Source of the DNA: Pseudomonas fluorescens
GTDB lineage: Bacteria > Pseudomonadota > Gammaproteobacteria > Pseudomonadales > Pseudomonadaceae
Reading direction: 5' to 3'
Length of the DNA stretch: 64,000 nucleotides
Assembly (NCBI RefSeq): GCF_019212185.1
Contig: NZ_CP078138.1
Location: 3,392,501-3,456,500, forward strand
The notes under the pieces were generated by a model, which searched no databases, was not told the DNA's origin, and saw only the letters and a program-made list of their open reading frames with translations. The position numbers and the translations under genes were made by a program. Below are positions 18,587-26,708 of this stretch, piece by piece. Each line of letters opens with the position of its first letter. Positions within the stretch are counted from its first letter, which is position 1.

Positions 18587-19060
18587 ATGACCCCAGCCTC
18601 GCCCCTCAATCTGGATCGCTACGTTCCCGCGCTCCTGACCTTCCTCACCAACAAGATGTCGAGTGGCGCATCGGCCTGCTATCGCAAGCATTTCGGCATC
18701 GGCATCGTTGAATGGCGGGTGTTGTCGATGCTCGCGGTCGAAGACCGGATCAGCGCCAACCGGGTGGTGCAGGTGGTGGGCCTGGACAAGAGTGCGGTCA
18801 GCCGTTCGTTGCAGACGCTGGAGCGTGACGGCTATGTCTCGACTGTGGTCGATGCCAAGGATGCGCGGCGCTACACGGTGTCGCTGACGGATTCCGGGCG
18901 TGAGTTGCATGACCGGGTGCTGGTCGTTGCCCTTAAGCGTGAAGAGTTGCTGCTGTCGGCCCTGAAGGAGGAGGAGGTCGACCTGCTGATTGGCTTCCTG
19001 CACCGGATGAGCGGGCAGTTGGATGCGGTGAATGCGATAGAGCCGGATGTTCAGGCGTAG
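18587..19060 (+). CDS. MarR-family transcriptional regulator
   Basis: Start taken at ATG 18587 (MTPASPLNLDRY); the in-frame extension back to 18476 crosses the promoter region and reads as non-coding. 157 residues with a winged helix-turn-helix: WRVLSMLAVEDRISANRVVQVVGLDKSAVSRSLQTLERDGYVSTVVDAKDARRY matches the recognition helix and the wing (D-x-R-D-A-R-R type). MarR proteins usually repress and are released by a phenolic ligand. Divergent orientation toward the Rieske/VanB-like pair suggests it controls that operon, in contrast to the GntR-type VanR of classical vanAB loci. Confidence 0.85.
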   Translation: MTPASPLNLDRYVPALLTFLTNKMSSGASACYRKHFGIGIVEWRVLSMLAVEDRISANRVVQVVGLDKSAVSRSLQTLERDGYVSTVVDAKDARRYTVSLTDSGRELHDRVLVVALKREELLLSALKEEEVDLLIGFLHRMSGQLDAVNAIEPDVQA

Positions 19061-19092
19061 GCAGTACAACAATGGAAAAGGGAGAACACGGA

Positions 19093-19392
19093 ATGGACAT
19101 TGAATGCACATCGATCGAGGACGTACGTCGGCACATCGATCAAATTGATCGTGAGGTGGTAGCGCTACTGGGCAGACGGGGCAAGTTCGTCACCCAGGCG
19201 GCAGCTTTCAAGAAAACCACCGAGGACGTGCGCGCACCGGCCCGGGTAGAACAAGTGATTCACAAGGTTCGCGGGCTGGCCGACGAAACCGGCGCCTCGC
19301 CTGCGGTGGTGGAGAAGGTCTACCGGGCGATGATCGCGGCCTTTATCGAGGAAGAGCTGCAGACCCATGCGCACTTGCACGCTGGGCGCTGA
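19093..19392 (+). CDS. AroQ-class chorismate mutase-like small protein (PchB-like)
   Basis: Start at ATG 19093 because GGGAG lies about 8 nt upstream; ATG 19072 is in frame but less well placed. 99 residues, all-helical, with the chorismate mutase pattern: IEDVRRHIDQIDREVVALLGRRGKFVTQAAAFKK, then a basic APARVEQVI and a C-terminal helix with E in FIEEEL. Length and layout are those of AroQ/PchB enzymes (chorismate mutase or isochorismate pyruvate lyase). It follows the MarR gene by 32 bp and may share its transcript. Its role here is unclear, since no salicylate or siderophore genes are in view. Confidence 0.75.
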   Translation: MDIECTSIEDVRRHIDQIDREVVALLGRRGKFVTQAAAFKKTTEDVRAPARVEQVIHKVRGLADETGASPAVVEKVYRAMIAAFIEEELQTHAHLHAGR

Positions 19393-19404
19393 GAGCGCGG
19401 GTGA

Positions 19405-19866
19405 TTAGCCCGGTCCGTCACGCAGGACCAGCACCGTCACTTCATACAGCAGCACGGTTTTGCCCTCGGCGGTGGCGACCTCGACCTTGAAGGTCACCCA
19501 ACCACGTCCGGGGTCGCGGGTGTGTGGCTCGGAGCGAACGACGTGGGTGGTAAGCTCGAGCCGGTCGCCCGCCACTACCGGGGCGACCATCCGCACACCA
19601 TCGATCTTGCCCCCCGCCACCACATGGGTTTGCAGCAGCAAGGCGTCGCACATCAAGCGCTGCGAGATCGCAAAGGTCTGAATGCCGCTGGCGCAATGCA
19701 CGCCCAGCGGACTGGCGCGGGCGAGGTCAGGGTCCATATGCATATCGAGGGGATCGTACTCGGCGGCGAAAGCGATGATCTGTTGGGTGGTGATGGGCGC
19801 CGATTGCCTGGCTGTCCAGGTTCTACCCAGCGTCAGGTCTTCCCAATACAGCGTTTTTTCTGCCAC
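19405..19866 (-). CDS. MaoC-like hot-dog dehydratase
   Basis: I prefer GTG 19866 (VAEKTLYWEDL) because AGGAG lies 5 nt upstream; ATG 19884 or 19890 are alternatives. 153 residues. The N-terminal half carries ITTQQIIAFAAEYDPLDMHMDPDLARASPLG, the hydratase-2 motif (Asp...His region), then FGG/HCASGIQTFAI and a VVAGDRLEL strand. MaoC hydratases act on enoyl-CoA or related thioesters. It is convergent with the chorismate mutase-like gene (12-bp gap). The substrate is unknown. Confidence 0.75.
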   Translation of the reverse strand: MAEKTLYWEDLTLGRTWTARQSAPITTQQIIAFAAEYDPLDMHMDPDLARASPLGVHCASGIQTFAISQRLMCDALLLQTHVVAGGKIDGVRMVAPVVAGDRLELTTHVVRSEPHTRDPGRGWVTFKVEVATAEGKTVLLYEVTVLVLRDGPG

Positions 19867-20014
19867 GTTGACTCCTGGGTGCATGTCCATTTTGGCGGGG
19901 CATGATAGCGGGGCATCGCCCGGTAGGGGGAATCGATAGTCTCGCAGCCCAGTGCCCCCGACAATGTCCGAAGGCTTCAGCCTGGCTGGATGATTTGGGC
20001 AGTCCGCCGTTCTC

Positions 20015-20038
20015 TGTAGGAGCGCGCCTGCTCGCGAA
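20015..20038 (+). repeat. REP element (single)
   Basis: TGTAGGAGCGCGCCTGCTCGCGAA-type sequence, the Pseudomonas REP consensus (GTAGGAGC, then G/C-rich inverted core). It lies in the gap between the divergent MaoC-like and DJ-1/PfpI-like genes. Confidence 0.6.
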
Positions 20039-20130
20039 AAAAATCGTGAGCGTTCAGCCACGGTGACTGTCTACCGGTTCGAGTGTCTCGACACCACCGT
20101 CGAGCAATAGCCAACCAAGAGGAACACCCC

Positions 20131-20808
20131 ATGAAAGTGCTGATGGTTCTCACCTCCCACGACCAACTGGGTGACACCGGATTGAAAACCGGATTCTGGC
20201 TTGAAGAGTTCGCCGCGCCTTACTACGTGTTCAAGGATGCCGGTGCCGAAGTGGTGCTGGCGTCGCCGGCTGGCGGCCAGCCGCCCCTGGATCCGAAGAG
20301 TGAGTTACCTGATTTCCAAACCGAAATGACCCGTCGCTTCAACGCTGATGCTGCCGCCCAGCAGGCGTTGGCCACGACCGTCAAGCTCGATACGGTCAAT
20401 GCGATGGACTTCGACACGGTGTTTTACCCAGGTGGCCATGGTCCTCTATGGGATTTGGCCGAGTCGCAGACCTCCATCGACCTGATCGAGTCCTTCGAGC
20501 GCGCGGGCAAGCCCATCGGTTTCGTCTGCCACGCGCCGGGGGCGCTGCGCCACGTACGGGCGGCGGATGGCGAGCCGCTGATCAAGGGGCGCCGGGTCAC
20601 CGGTTTCACCAATGGCGAGGAGGCCGCAGTGCAGTTGACCGATGTGGTGCCGTTTTTGATCGAAGACGAGTTCCAGCGACTGGGAGGGGTTTACGAGAAG
20701 GGCGCCGATTGGGCACCCTTCGTGGTTGAAGACGACAAACTGATCACCGGCCAGAATCCCGCCAGCTCCGAAGCGGTGGCCAAGGCATTGCTTGCCCAGT
20801 TGAAGTGA
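20131..20808 (+). CDS. DJ-1/PfpI-family protein, class I glutamine amidotransferase fold (Hsp31/YraA-like)
   Basis: 225 residues from ATG 20131 (AGAGGAA upstream). E25 (FWLEE), the nucleophile-elbow C133-H134 (GFVCHAPGAL) and a C-terminal TGQNPASS match the Hsp31-like branch of the DJ-1 superfamily, whose members act as glyoxalase III, deglycase or chaperone. The starting motif TGLKTGFWLEEFAAPYYVF is typical of the type 1 glutamine amidotransferase-like proteins annotated in Pseudomonas. It is a single gene flanked by REP elements, with a likely cytosolic carbonyl-stress role. Confidence 0.88.
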   Translation: MKVLMVLTSHDQLGDTGLKTGFWLEEFAAPYYVFKDAGAEVVLASPAGGQPPLDPKSELPDFQTEMTRRFNADAAAQQALATTVKLDTVNAMDFDTVFYPGGHGPLWDLAESQTSIDLIESFERAGKPIGFVCHAPGALRHVRAADGEPLIKGRRVTGFTNGEEAAVQLTDVVPFLIEDEFQRLGGVYEKGADWAPFVVEDDKLITGQNPASSEAVAKALLAQLK

Positions 20809-20829
20809 TTTTTTTGGGAGGCCAAAAAT

Positions 20830-20935
20830 CTGTGGGAGCGGGCTTGTCGGGTCGCCGCATCGCAGCGATAGGGCCGGCACATTCAACCTCCTTGCCGGCT
20901 GAGACAGCGCATTCGCCAGCAAGCTGGCTCCTACA
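20830..20935. repeat. REPIN: two inverted REP elements
   Basis: A forward REP (CTGTGGGAGCGGGCTTG, 20830-20846) and an inverted one (CGCCAGCAAGCTGGCTCCTACA, 20914-20935, given here in two overlapping pieces: CGCCAGCAAGC and GCTGGCTCCTACA) flank about 67 bp. This is the usual REP doublet of fluorescent pseudomonads, placed between convergent gene ends, where it can form a large hairpin in RNA. Confidence 0.7.
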
Positions 20936-20941
20936 GGGGGC

Positions 20942-22216
20942 TTACAGCGCCGCTTTCACCTGCAGTCCAAACACCAGTGCATTATCGATGTCCTGCCCGG
21001 AAAACGCCCCCGGCTCGATGATGTACTGCAGGTTCGGGCGAAGGGTCAGCCAGGAGGTAGCCTGGTAGCCATAGCCCAGTTCGATCAGTTGTTCGGCGCT
21101 GTCCAGGTCGGGGAACGCCGTGCCGTTAGCCAGCGCGGTGTCTTGCTGGACATCGCGGCTGCGTGGATTGGGCACGGCGCGGCCATAGCCCAAAGCGAGG
21201 GTATCCCGGGGGCGGCTGGCGAATGGTTGGTACAGCACCAGGCCGGTGCCGTACCACTTGCTGAACGGCGAGGCCGCCTCGCTGGCTGCCGAGTACTGAC
21301 CGAAAGCATGCAGGCTGCGGCCGCTGGATGCTGGCGAGCGCCACAGGGCTTGATCCACCAGCAGGTAATGGCCGCCACGGCCAGAGACCTCGCCATCACT
21401 GCCGATGCGTTTGGCCTCTGAGCTGTCGTAGTAGTAGCCGACTTTGTATTCGCCGGGCAATTCGCCGGTGCGCTTGTACACCAGTTCGATGGGGACCACG
21501 GTACCGGTGGTGTGCTTGGGCCCCAGGTGCCAGGCGCGGCTGGAGTTGCCGTTGCTTTCGGGGTCGACATTGAAGGCTGCGACACGCAACTGCCAGGCAG
21601 GCGACAGGTCGTATTTGACCCGCACGCCCAGGTGGGCATTGGGGTAGTTGGTCCAGCCGCTGCCACCGGACATGTTCAGCGGATGCCCGCAGAAACCGGC
21701 GTTCATGAAGTTGCAGAGGATGCCGCTGTCGAGGCCGCCGAGGTCGTTACCCATCGCCATGTAACCCAGTTTCACGTTAAGCGCCGGGGTCAACAGATTG
21801 CGTTCATAACTGAGTTCGGTCAGGCGAGTGTAGAGGCCACCGTAGTTCTCCTGGATCGGCAAGCGGTTGCCCACCAGGTCCTCGGAAGCGCTTTGGCCGC
21901 GGCGGTCGTTGAGGGTCAACTGGACCTTGCCGGCGTTGTCCAGGCCATACAGTTTGTCCAGGTCGAACCTGGCGCCGAGCTTGATGTTCTGTGAATAGCG
22001 CGCCGAACGGTGCAGGCCGCCATCGGCGTTATAGGCGGTTTCGCCGCTGTAGTCGCCAGTCAATGTGAGGCCATCTTCCTCCATCTGGTGGCGCAGGCCG
22101 CCCCAGTCACCGCTCAGGGTGCTGCGTGAATCGTTGCCGGCAAAAGCGGGCAGGGCGGTGGTGCAGGTCAGGCCAATCAGCAGGCCTGTAGTCGAAAAGC
22201 GAACAGCGAAAAACAT
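20942..22216 (-). CDS. oprB: OprB-family carbohydrate-selective porin
   Basis: Start at ATG 22216 (MFFAVRFSTTGLLIGLTCTTALPAFA, a clear signal peptide; GGAAGA upstream); the frame extends further back but without a signal-like N-terminus. 424 residues. SGDWGGLRHQMEEDGLTL is the standard OprB mature start, and the rest is an outer-membrane barrel ending in LQVKAAL. OprB admits glucose and other sugars to the periplasm. It sits 108 bp downstream of gcd on the same strand, so sugar entry and periplasmic oxidation are co-encoded. Confidence 0.88.
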   Translation of the reverse strand: MFFAVRFSTTGLLIGLTCTTALPAFAGNDSRSTLSGDWGGLRHQMEEDGLTLTGDYSGETAYNADGGLHRSARYSQNIKLGARFDLDKLYGLDNAGKVQLTLNDRRGQSASEDLVGNRLPIQENYGGLYTRLTELSYERNLLTPALNVKLGYMAMGNDLGGLDSGILCNFMNAGFCGHPLNMSGGSGWTNYPNAHLGVRVKYDLSPAWQLRVAAFNVDPESNGNSSRAWHLGPKHTTGTVVPIELVYKRTGELPGEYKVGYYYDSSEAKRIGSDGEVSGRGGHYLLVDQALWRSPASSGRSLHAFGQYSAASEAASPFSKWYGTGLVLYQPFASRPRDTLALGYGRAVPNPRSRDVQQDTALANGTAFPDLDSAEQLIELGYGYQATSWLTLRPNLQYIIEPGAFSGQDIDNALVFGLQVKAAL

Positions 22217-22324
22217 GAAAATCTTCCAGATCCAATCTTCAGCGATAGCGCAACGCAACGCGGCACCCGCAGGTGCCGCGCAGATTGCACAGAGGATGCC
22301 CGCCAGCCAGGCGGGCACAGCGGC

Positions 22325-24730
22325 TTACGGCAGGGCGTAAGCCATCACATAGTCACCGCGATCGGTCGACTGACGTGCGCCACCGGCGGTGATCACCACG
22401 TACTGCTTGCCGGTCTTCGGCGAGACGTAGGTCATCGGGCCGCCCTGGCTGCCCACCGGCAGGCGGGCTTTCCACACTTCTTCGCCATTGCCGCTATTAA
22501 AGGCACGCAGGTAGAAGTCCTGGGTCCCGGCGATGAAGATCAGGCCACCCTGGGTCGACAGGGTGCCGCCGAGGGTCGGCAGGCCAACCTTGATTGGCAG
22601 GTGCATGCGGATGCCCAGGGGACCGGTGTCTTCAACGGTGCCCACCGGCACTTGCCAGGCGACCTTTTGAGTCTTCATGTCGATCGCGGTCAGGGTGCCG
22701 AACGGCGGTGCCTGGCAAGGAATGCCGGCCACCGAAAGGAAGCGGTTTTTGTTCACCGCATACGGCGTGCCCTTGAGCGGCACCGCGCCCATCCCGGTAT
22801 TCAACGCTTCGCCACCGCCAGCCGCCTGGCCTTTGTTCTGCGACGGGATCATCTGGATCCACAGGCCCAGGCGCATGTCGTTGACGAAGATGAAGCCGTG
22901 CACCGGGTCGGTGGAGATGCTGCCCCAGTTCATCCCGCCCAGGGAACCCGGGAAACTCAGGGATTTATCGGTGCCCGGCGCAGTGTACAGGCCGTCGTAG
23001 CGCATGCCCTTGAAGTCGATGCGGCACAGCAGTTGGTCATACGGGGTCGCGCCCCACATGTCCGATTCGCTCAGGTGCTGGGCGCCGATCTGCGGCATAC
23101 CCACCGATTTTGGCTGGGTCGGCGAGTAGGGCTCGTTGGGGATGTTGGCGGCCTTGACCGGTACTTCCTTGACCTCGGTCAGCGGCTTGCCGGTGGCGCG
23201 GTCGAGCACGTAGATCTGCCCGGCCTTGGTGCCGATGACCAACGCCGGCACGGTTTTGCCGTCCTTGGTGAAGTCGATCAGGCTCGGCTGCATCGGCAGG
23301 TCGAAGTCCCAGAGATCGTTGTGCACGGTCTGGTACACCCAGCGTTCTTCACCGCTGCTGGCATCCAGCGCGAGGATCGAGGCGCCGTAGGTGTGATCGA
23401 GCTTGCTGCGTTCCACACCGTAGATGTCGGTGGACGAGCTGCCCATCGGCAGGAACACGGTATTGGTCGCCGGGTCATAGGACATCGGCGCCCAGCTGTT
23501 CGGGGTGCTGCGTACATAGGTGCTGCCTTCGGCCGGTGCATTGCGATCCTGGGGGTTGCCCGGATCGAACGCCCAACGCTGGGCGCCGGTGATCACGTCG
23601 AAACCACGGATCACGCCGCCAGGCATGTCGGCCTGCACGTTGTCGGCGACACGACCGCCGACCACTACCGTGGTACCGGCCATCAGCGGCGCGGAAGACA
23701 ACTGGTAGTAGCTGTCCGGCACATCACCCAGACCGGCCTTGAGATCGACCTGGCCGTTGTTGCCGAAACCCCGGCAGAACTCGCCGGTGTCGGCATCGAC
23801 CGCGATCAGTCGGGCGTCGATGGTGTTGGTCAGCAAGCGTCGCTGGCAGTTGGCGGCCGCCGCCGGTTGAGGCTCGATGATGGTCGAGTTGCTCGGCTGG
23901 ACAATCGGCTGGGTGGCATCGAAGTAAGCCATGCCACGGCAGCGCTGCCAGACTTTCGACTGGGCGTTGATCGAGTTTTTCCAGAGCTCTTTGCCGGTGT
24001 CGGCATCGAGGGCGATGAGGTTGTTGTGCGGGGTGCAGATGAACACCTTGTTGCCGATCTGCAGCGGGGTGAGCTGGTCTTCGGCACCGTTGCCATCGCT
24101 CTCGGCGACGTCACCGGTGTGGTAGGTCCAGGCTACTTGCAACTTGTCGACATTGCCGCGATTGATCTGGTCCAGCGCGGCGAAACGGCTACCGCCTTCG
24201 GTATTGCCGTAATGCGCCCAGTCCTTCTGCGCCTTGGCCGGCTCGACAGGCGTCAGGCCCGGGCCGGTGCCGGTGGCAGCCACAGTGGGATGGGCGACGA
24301 ACATATTGCCCGCAGCCACCGCCAGGCCTATCGCCAATACGGCTGCAACGGCGTAGGCACCGCGACCACCCACCTCACCGTTGGCGCGCTTGAGCAGGGG
24401 ATAGACCAGGGTCACCGCCAGGCCCACCGCGCCGAACATGAACAGGCGTGAGAACAGCGGCCAGAACACCAGTCCGGCATCGCTCACCGCCCAGATCGCC
24501 GTGCCCAGCAGGAACGCGGCGAACAACCAGGCGCCGGCAGGCTTGCTGCGGGCGATCAGCAGGCCGGACACGGCCATCACCAGACCACCCACCAGGAAGT
24601 ACCAGGACCCGCCCAGGCTGACCAGCTTCACTCCGCCCGCCGCCAGTGCCAGGCCGAGCAGGGCAATGATCACCCCCAGCCCGATCACGATGAATTTCGC
24701 TACGCCCGAGAGGCGTTGATTGTGCTTCAC
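22325..24730 (-). CDS. gcd: Membrane-bound PQQ-dependent glucose dehydrogenase
   Basis: 801 residues. About five membrane helices occupy residues 1-140 (FIVIGLGVIIALLGLALAAGG to VAAVLAIGLAVAAGNMF), followed by an eight-bladed PQQ propeller in the periplasm (DWAHYGNTEGGSRFAALDQI, GKELWKN, SSGEERWVYQTVHNDLWDFDLPMQP, GGPMTYVSPKTGKQYVVITAGG). Length and topology match Pseudomonas Gcd, which oxidises glucose to gluconolactone and passes electrons to ubiquinone. The neighbouring OprB porin supports glucose over quinate/shikimate, the other substrates of this family. An 18-bp palindrome lies 36 bp upstream. Confidence 0.92.
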   Translation of the reverse strand: MKHNQRLSGVAKFIVIGLGVIIALLGLALAAGGVKLVSLGGSWYFLVGGLVMAVSGLLIARSKPAGAWLFAAFLLGTAIWAVSDAGLVFWPLFSRLFMFGAVGLAVTLVYPLLKRANGEVGGRGAYAVAAVLAIGLAVAAGNMFVAHPTVAATGTGPGLTPVEPAKAQKDWAHYGNTEGGSRFAALDQINRGNVDKLQVAWTYHTGDVAESDGNGAEDQLTPLQIGNKVFICTPHNNLIALDADTGKELWKNSINAQSKVWQRCRGMAYFDATQPIVQPSNSTIIEPQPAAAANCQRRLLTNTIDARLIAVDADTGEFCRGFGNNGQVDLKAGLGDVPDSYYQLSSAPLMAGTTVVVGGRVADNVQADMPGGVIRGFDVITGAQRWAFDPGNPQDRNAPAEGSTYVRSTPNSWAPMSYDPATNTVFLPMGSSSTDIYGVERSKLDHTYGASILALDASSGEERWVYQTVHNDLWDFDLPMQPSLIDFTKDGKTVPALVIGTKAGQIYVLDRATGKPLTEVKEVPVKAANIPNEPYSPTQPKSVGMPQIGAQHLSESDMWGATPYDQLLCRIDFKGMRYDGLYTAPGTDKSLSFPGSLGGMNWGSISTDPVHGFIFVNDMRLGLWIQMIPSQNKGQAAGGGEALNTGMGAVPLKGTPYAVNKNRFLSVAGIPCQAPPFGTLTAIDMKTQKVAWQVPVGTVEDTGPLGIRMHLPIKVGLPTLGGTLSTQGGLIFIAGTQDFYLRAFNSGNGEEVWKARLPVGSQGGPMTYVSPKTGKQYVVITAGGARQSTDRGDYVMAYALP

Positions 24731-24765
24731 GTTGAATGTCCCGTTGAAATGAGGCGGTAAGTATA

Positions 24766-24783
24766 TAGATAGGTAACTATCTA
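24766..24783. promoter_or_regulatory. 18-bp palindrome upstream of gcd, candidate operator
   Basis: TAGATAG (24766-24772) and CTATCTA (24777-24783) are perfect inverted arms around GTAA, 36 bp before the gcd start in an unusually AT-rich stretch. The symmetry and spacing suit a dimeric TetR- or GntR-type repressor. No such regulator is encoded next to it. Confidence 0.5.
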
Positions 24784-25026
24784 GTTAAACCACAAATTCA
24801 CGGTCGAGGGTCGTTCGCAGGTTGTGGTCGCGCCTGATCGAAGAATCTGCCGTACCTCTTATCAATAGCGTTGAACTCTGCTTTTGTCGCATCCGTCCCT
24901 ATGTTCAGCAGCAATCGAAAGTCACTCCGGCCTAGGTGGGGGCTTGTATTCAGGGCGGCAGAGATTCAGATTACGCGTCCGGATTCAGTGACAGACTTCC
25001 AGGGAAGAACCATTTTGATTGCAACC

Positions 25027-25608
25027 ATGAAGCACCAAGCCGTCATTGCGCTGATCTGCGCCGCCTTTTCAGCGGGCCTCGCAGCGACCCCTTCAGCCGC
25101 CACACCAGCAATGCCCCAAGGCCGTACCGTCAAAGAAATGATGCCATCCGAGCCATTTCCCTCGACCTATCCCGGATTTGAAAACCAGAAGAGCCAGTTC
25201 CCGGCACAACTTGAAGGCAGTGGCGAGTTTGTGGTCACTCGAGTAGCGAGTGTTTGCGCGGAGCCAACCAACCCCATCAACTTCGCGATGGAGGCCGAGC
25301 ATTTCATCCGCATGGGCAACCAGACGGTGGCCGCCGAACTGGAGAAGCGCAACATCGACTGGGAAATGTGCGAAGCCTCGGTAGTCGGGCAAAAGCTCAA
25401 GGTGGTTCGGCTGCAACTATTGGCAATGGGCTGTGGCTTTCCTTTTGTCGGCGAGCAGAAAATTCCCTACGACCAGATCAGTAAACACGCCTGTTTTTAT
25501 GTCCCGGTGGTGGAGTTCAACGGCAAGGAACAGGCAGTGGCGAGTGATGCGTTGGACGGTTTCGAGGCGTTTGCGGTGGAGCGGTTGAAGGTTTATTTCA
25601 ACCAATAA
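25027..25608 (+). CDS. Secreted hypothetical protein
   Basis: I do not recognise the family. Start set at ATG 25027 (MKHQAVIALICAAFSAGLAATPSAA), which gives a clean signal peptide; the frame is open back to 24871. 193 residues. After the signal comes a proline-rich linker, then a compact domain with cysteines in VASVCAEP, WEMCEASV, AMGCGFPF and HACFYVP, which could form two disulfides in the periplasm. It is followed 36 bp later by the convergent HIU hydrolase-like gene. No function is proposed. Confidence 0.6.
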   Translation: MKHQAVIALICAAFSAGLAATPSAATPAMPQGRTVKEMMPSEPFPSTYPGFENQKSQFPAQLEGSGEFVVTRVASVCAEPTNPINFAMEAEHFIRMGNQTVAAELEKRNIDWEMCEASVVGQKLKVVRLQLLAMGCGFPFVGEQKIPYDQISKHACFYVPVVEFNGKEQAVASDALDGFEAFAVERLKVYFNQ

Positions 25609-25644
25609 GTTTTTTGCACACAAGAATGGATGCCTCCTTAACCC

Positions 25645-26055
25645 TCAATTCCCTCGGTAGGTAGAAAAGCCATAAGGGCTGAGCAGCAACGGGATGTGGT
25701 AGTGCGGGACGGTGCCGTCCACCTCGAATATGACCGGTACTTCAGGAAAGAAACTGGACGTATTGTGCGCCTTAAACCATTCCCCGGTTTTGAAGGTGAC
25801 ACGGTAGGTGCCTTTCTCCAGATCCCGACCTTCCGGATAGAGTCCGGTGACGCGACCTTGCTCGTTGGTGGCCGCGCTGTTGAGCATGTCCCAGTTTTTC
25901 CCCTCCTGTTTTTCCAGGGTGACATTGACCCCTGGGGAGGGCAGGCCATCCTGCAAGTTGAGGACGTGCACACTCAACGGATTGGCTGCCGCCAGGGCAA
26001 GGGATGAAATGGCACTCAATACGGCGCCAGCGAACAAGCTTTTCAATACAGTCAT
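25645..26055 (-). CDS. Periplasmic 5-hydroxyisourate hydrolase / transthyretin-like protein
   Basis: Start at ATG 26055 (AAGGAT upstream) gives 136 residues with a signal peptide (MTVLKSLFAGAVLSAISSLALAAA). The mature domain is transthyretin-like: LSVHVLNLQDGLPSPGVNVTLEK at the N-terminus with the catalytic His, and PHYHIPLLLSPYGFSTYRGN at the end. HIU hydrolases convert 5-hydroxyisourate to OHCU in urate breakdown. The family's C-terminal YRGS tetrapeptide is YRGN here, so the final catalytic-site Ser is replaced. It is 10 bp downstream of an HbpS-like gene and no other urate gene is near, so activity is uncertain. Confidence 0.8.
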   Translation of the reverse strand: MTVLKSLFAGAVLSAISSLALAAANPLSVHVLNLQDGLPSPGVNVTLEKQEGKNWDMLNSAATNEQGRVTGLYPEGRDLEKGTYRVTFKTGEWFKAHNTSSFFPEVPVIFEVDGTVPHYHIPLLLSPYGFSTYRGN

Positions 26056-26065
26056 GGAGATATCC

Positions 26066-26569
26066 TTAGTGCTTGAGGGAAGGTAAGACGTTGTTGATGG
26101 CAGCCACTGCACAGCCTTCGTCGTTTGCCGCGCCGCCGGCACCGGCCACTCCGATGGCGCCGATGACTTGCCCCTCGAACGTCAAAGGCATTCCGCCACC
26201 CAGGAGTAACAACTCATCAAGGGTGTTGAGGTTTTCCGCATCCGGATTGGCGCGAGCACGTTCTGCCAATAACCGCGTGGAGGTTTTGGTTGACAGGGCG
26301 GTATAGGCTTTGCGTTGCGCCGCCAGGGTGTTATGCGGGCCGACATCGTCATCCCGTTGCACGGCAACCAGATTGCCGCCGCGGTCAACCACGGCGGCAA
26401 CGGCTGTGCGGCCATCGGCGTGGCAGGCGGTGAGCGCGGCAGTCAACAAGTCGTTGGCCAGCGCCAGTGACACGTCCTTGCGCTGGGCAATTTGATCCGG
26501 GGCTGCAGCGGCGAATCCGGAGGTCATTGCCAGCGTGATCAGCCATGAAGTCGGTAGGCGGGTACCCAT
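26066..26569 (-). CDS. Secreted GlcG/HbpS-family heme-binding-like protein
   Basis: Start at ATG 26569 (AAGGAAAAA upstream), 167 residues with a signal peptide (LITLAMTSGFAAAA). The mature part is a GlcG/HbpS (DUF336) domain: AVAAVVDRGGNLVAVQRDDD, a central helix with NPDAENLNTL, GGGMPLTFEGQVIGAIGVAGA and DEGCAVAAI. HbpS binds heme and iron and modulates a sensor kinase in Streptomyces. Here the gene forms a short operon with a transthyretin-like gene and is divergent from a CopRS-type two-component system, which makes a sensory link plausible but unproven. Confidence 0.8.
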   Translation of the reverse strand: MGTRLPTSWLITLAMTSGFAAAAPDQIAQRKDVSLALANDLLTAALTACHADGRTAVAAVVDRGGNLVAVQRDDDVGPHNTLAAQRKAYTALSTKTSTRLLAERARANPDAENLNTLDELLLLGGGMPLTFEGQVIGAIGVAGAGGAANDEGCAVAAINNVLPSLKH

Positions 26570-26582
26570 GTTTTTTCCTTGT

Positions 26583-26606
26583 CGTAGGAGCCGGCTTGCC
26601 GGCGAA
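26583..26606 (+). repeat. REP element (single)
   Basis: CGTAGGAGCCGGCTTGCCGG followed by CGAA is a standard Pseudomonas REP. It sits just upstream of the HbpS-like gene start, within the 200-bp divergent promoter region. Confidence 0.65.
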
Positions 26607-26690
26607 GGCGATTTGCCTGACACACCACGACCCAGGTTTGGTCGGTCGGCGTCATTGCCCGGCATCATGCCCAGCCCACCCCGTCAGGAT

Positions 26691-26708
26691 GATTACCCCT
26701 TGATTACC
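26691..26708 (+). promoter_or_regulatory. Tandem GATTACC repeats 11 bp apart, candidate OmpR-type response-regulator site
   Basis: GATTACC occurs at 26691-26697 and 26702-26708, exactly one helical turn (11 bp) apart, the spacing used by OmpR/PhoB-family dimers. An ATTAC/GTAAT inverted pair overlaps the second copy (26703-26718). The site is 62 bp before the response regulator gene and between it and the divergent periplasmic pair, so autoregulation or divergent control is likely. Confidence 0.5.

Noticed and set aside
22601..24451. 616-codon plus-strand frame opposite gcd.
   Set aside because: Gcd is unmistakable on the minus strand; the antisense frame has no domain-like sequence.
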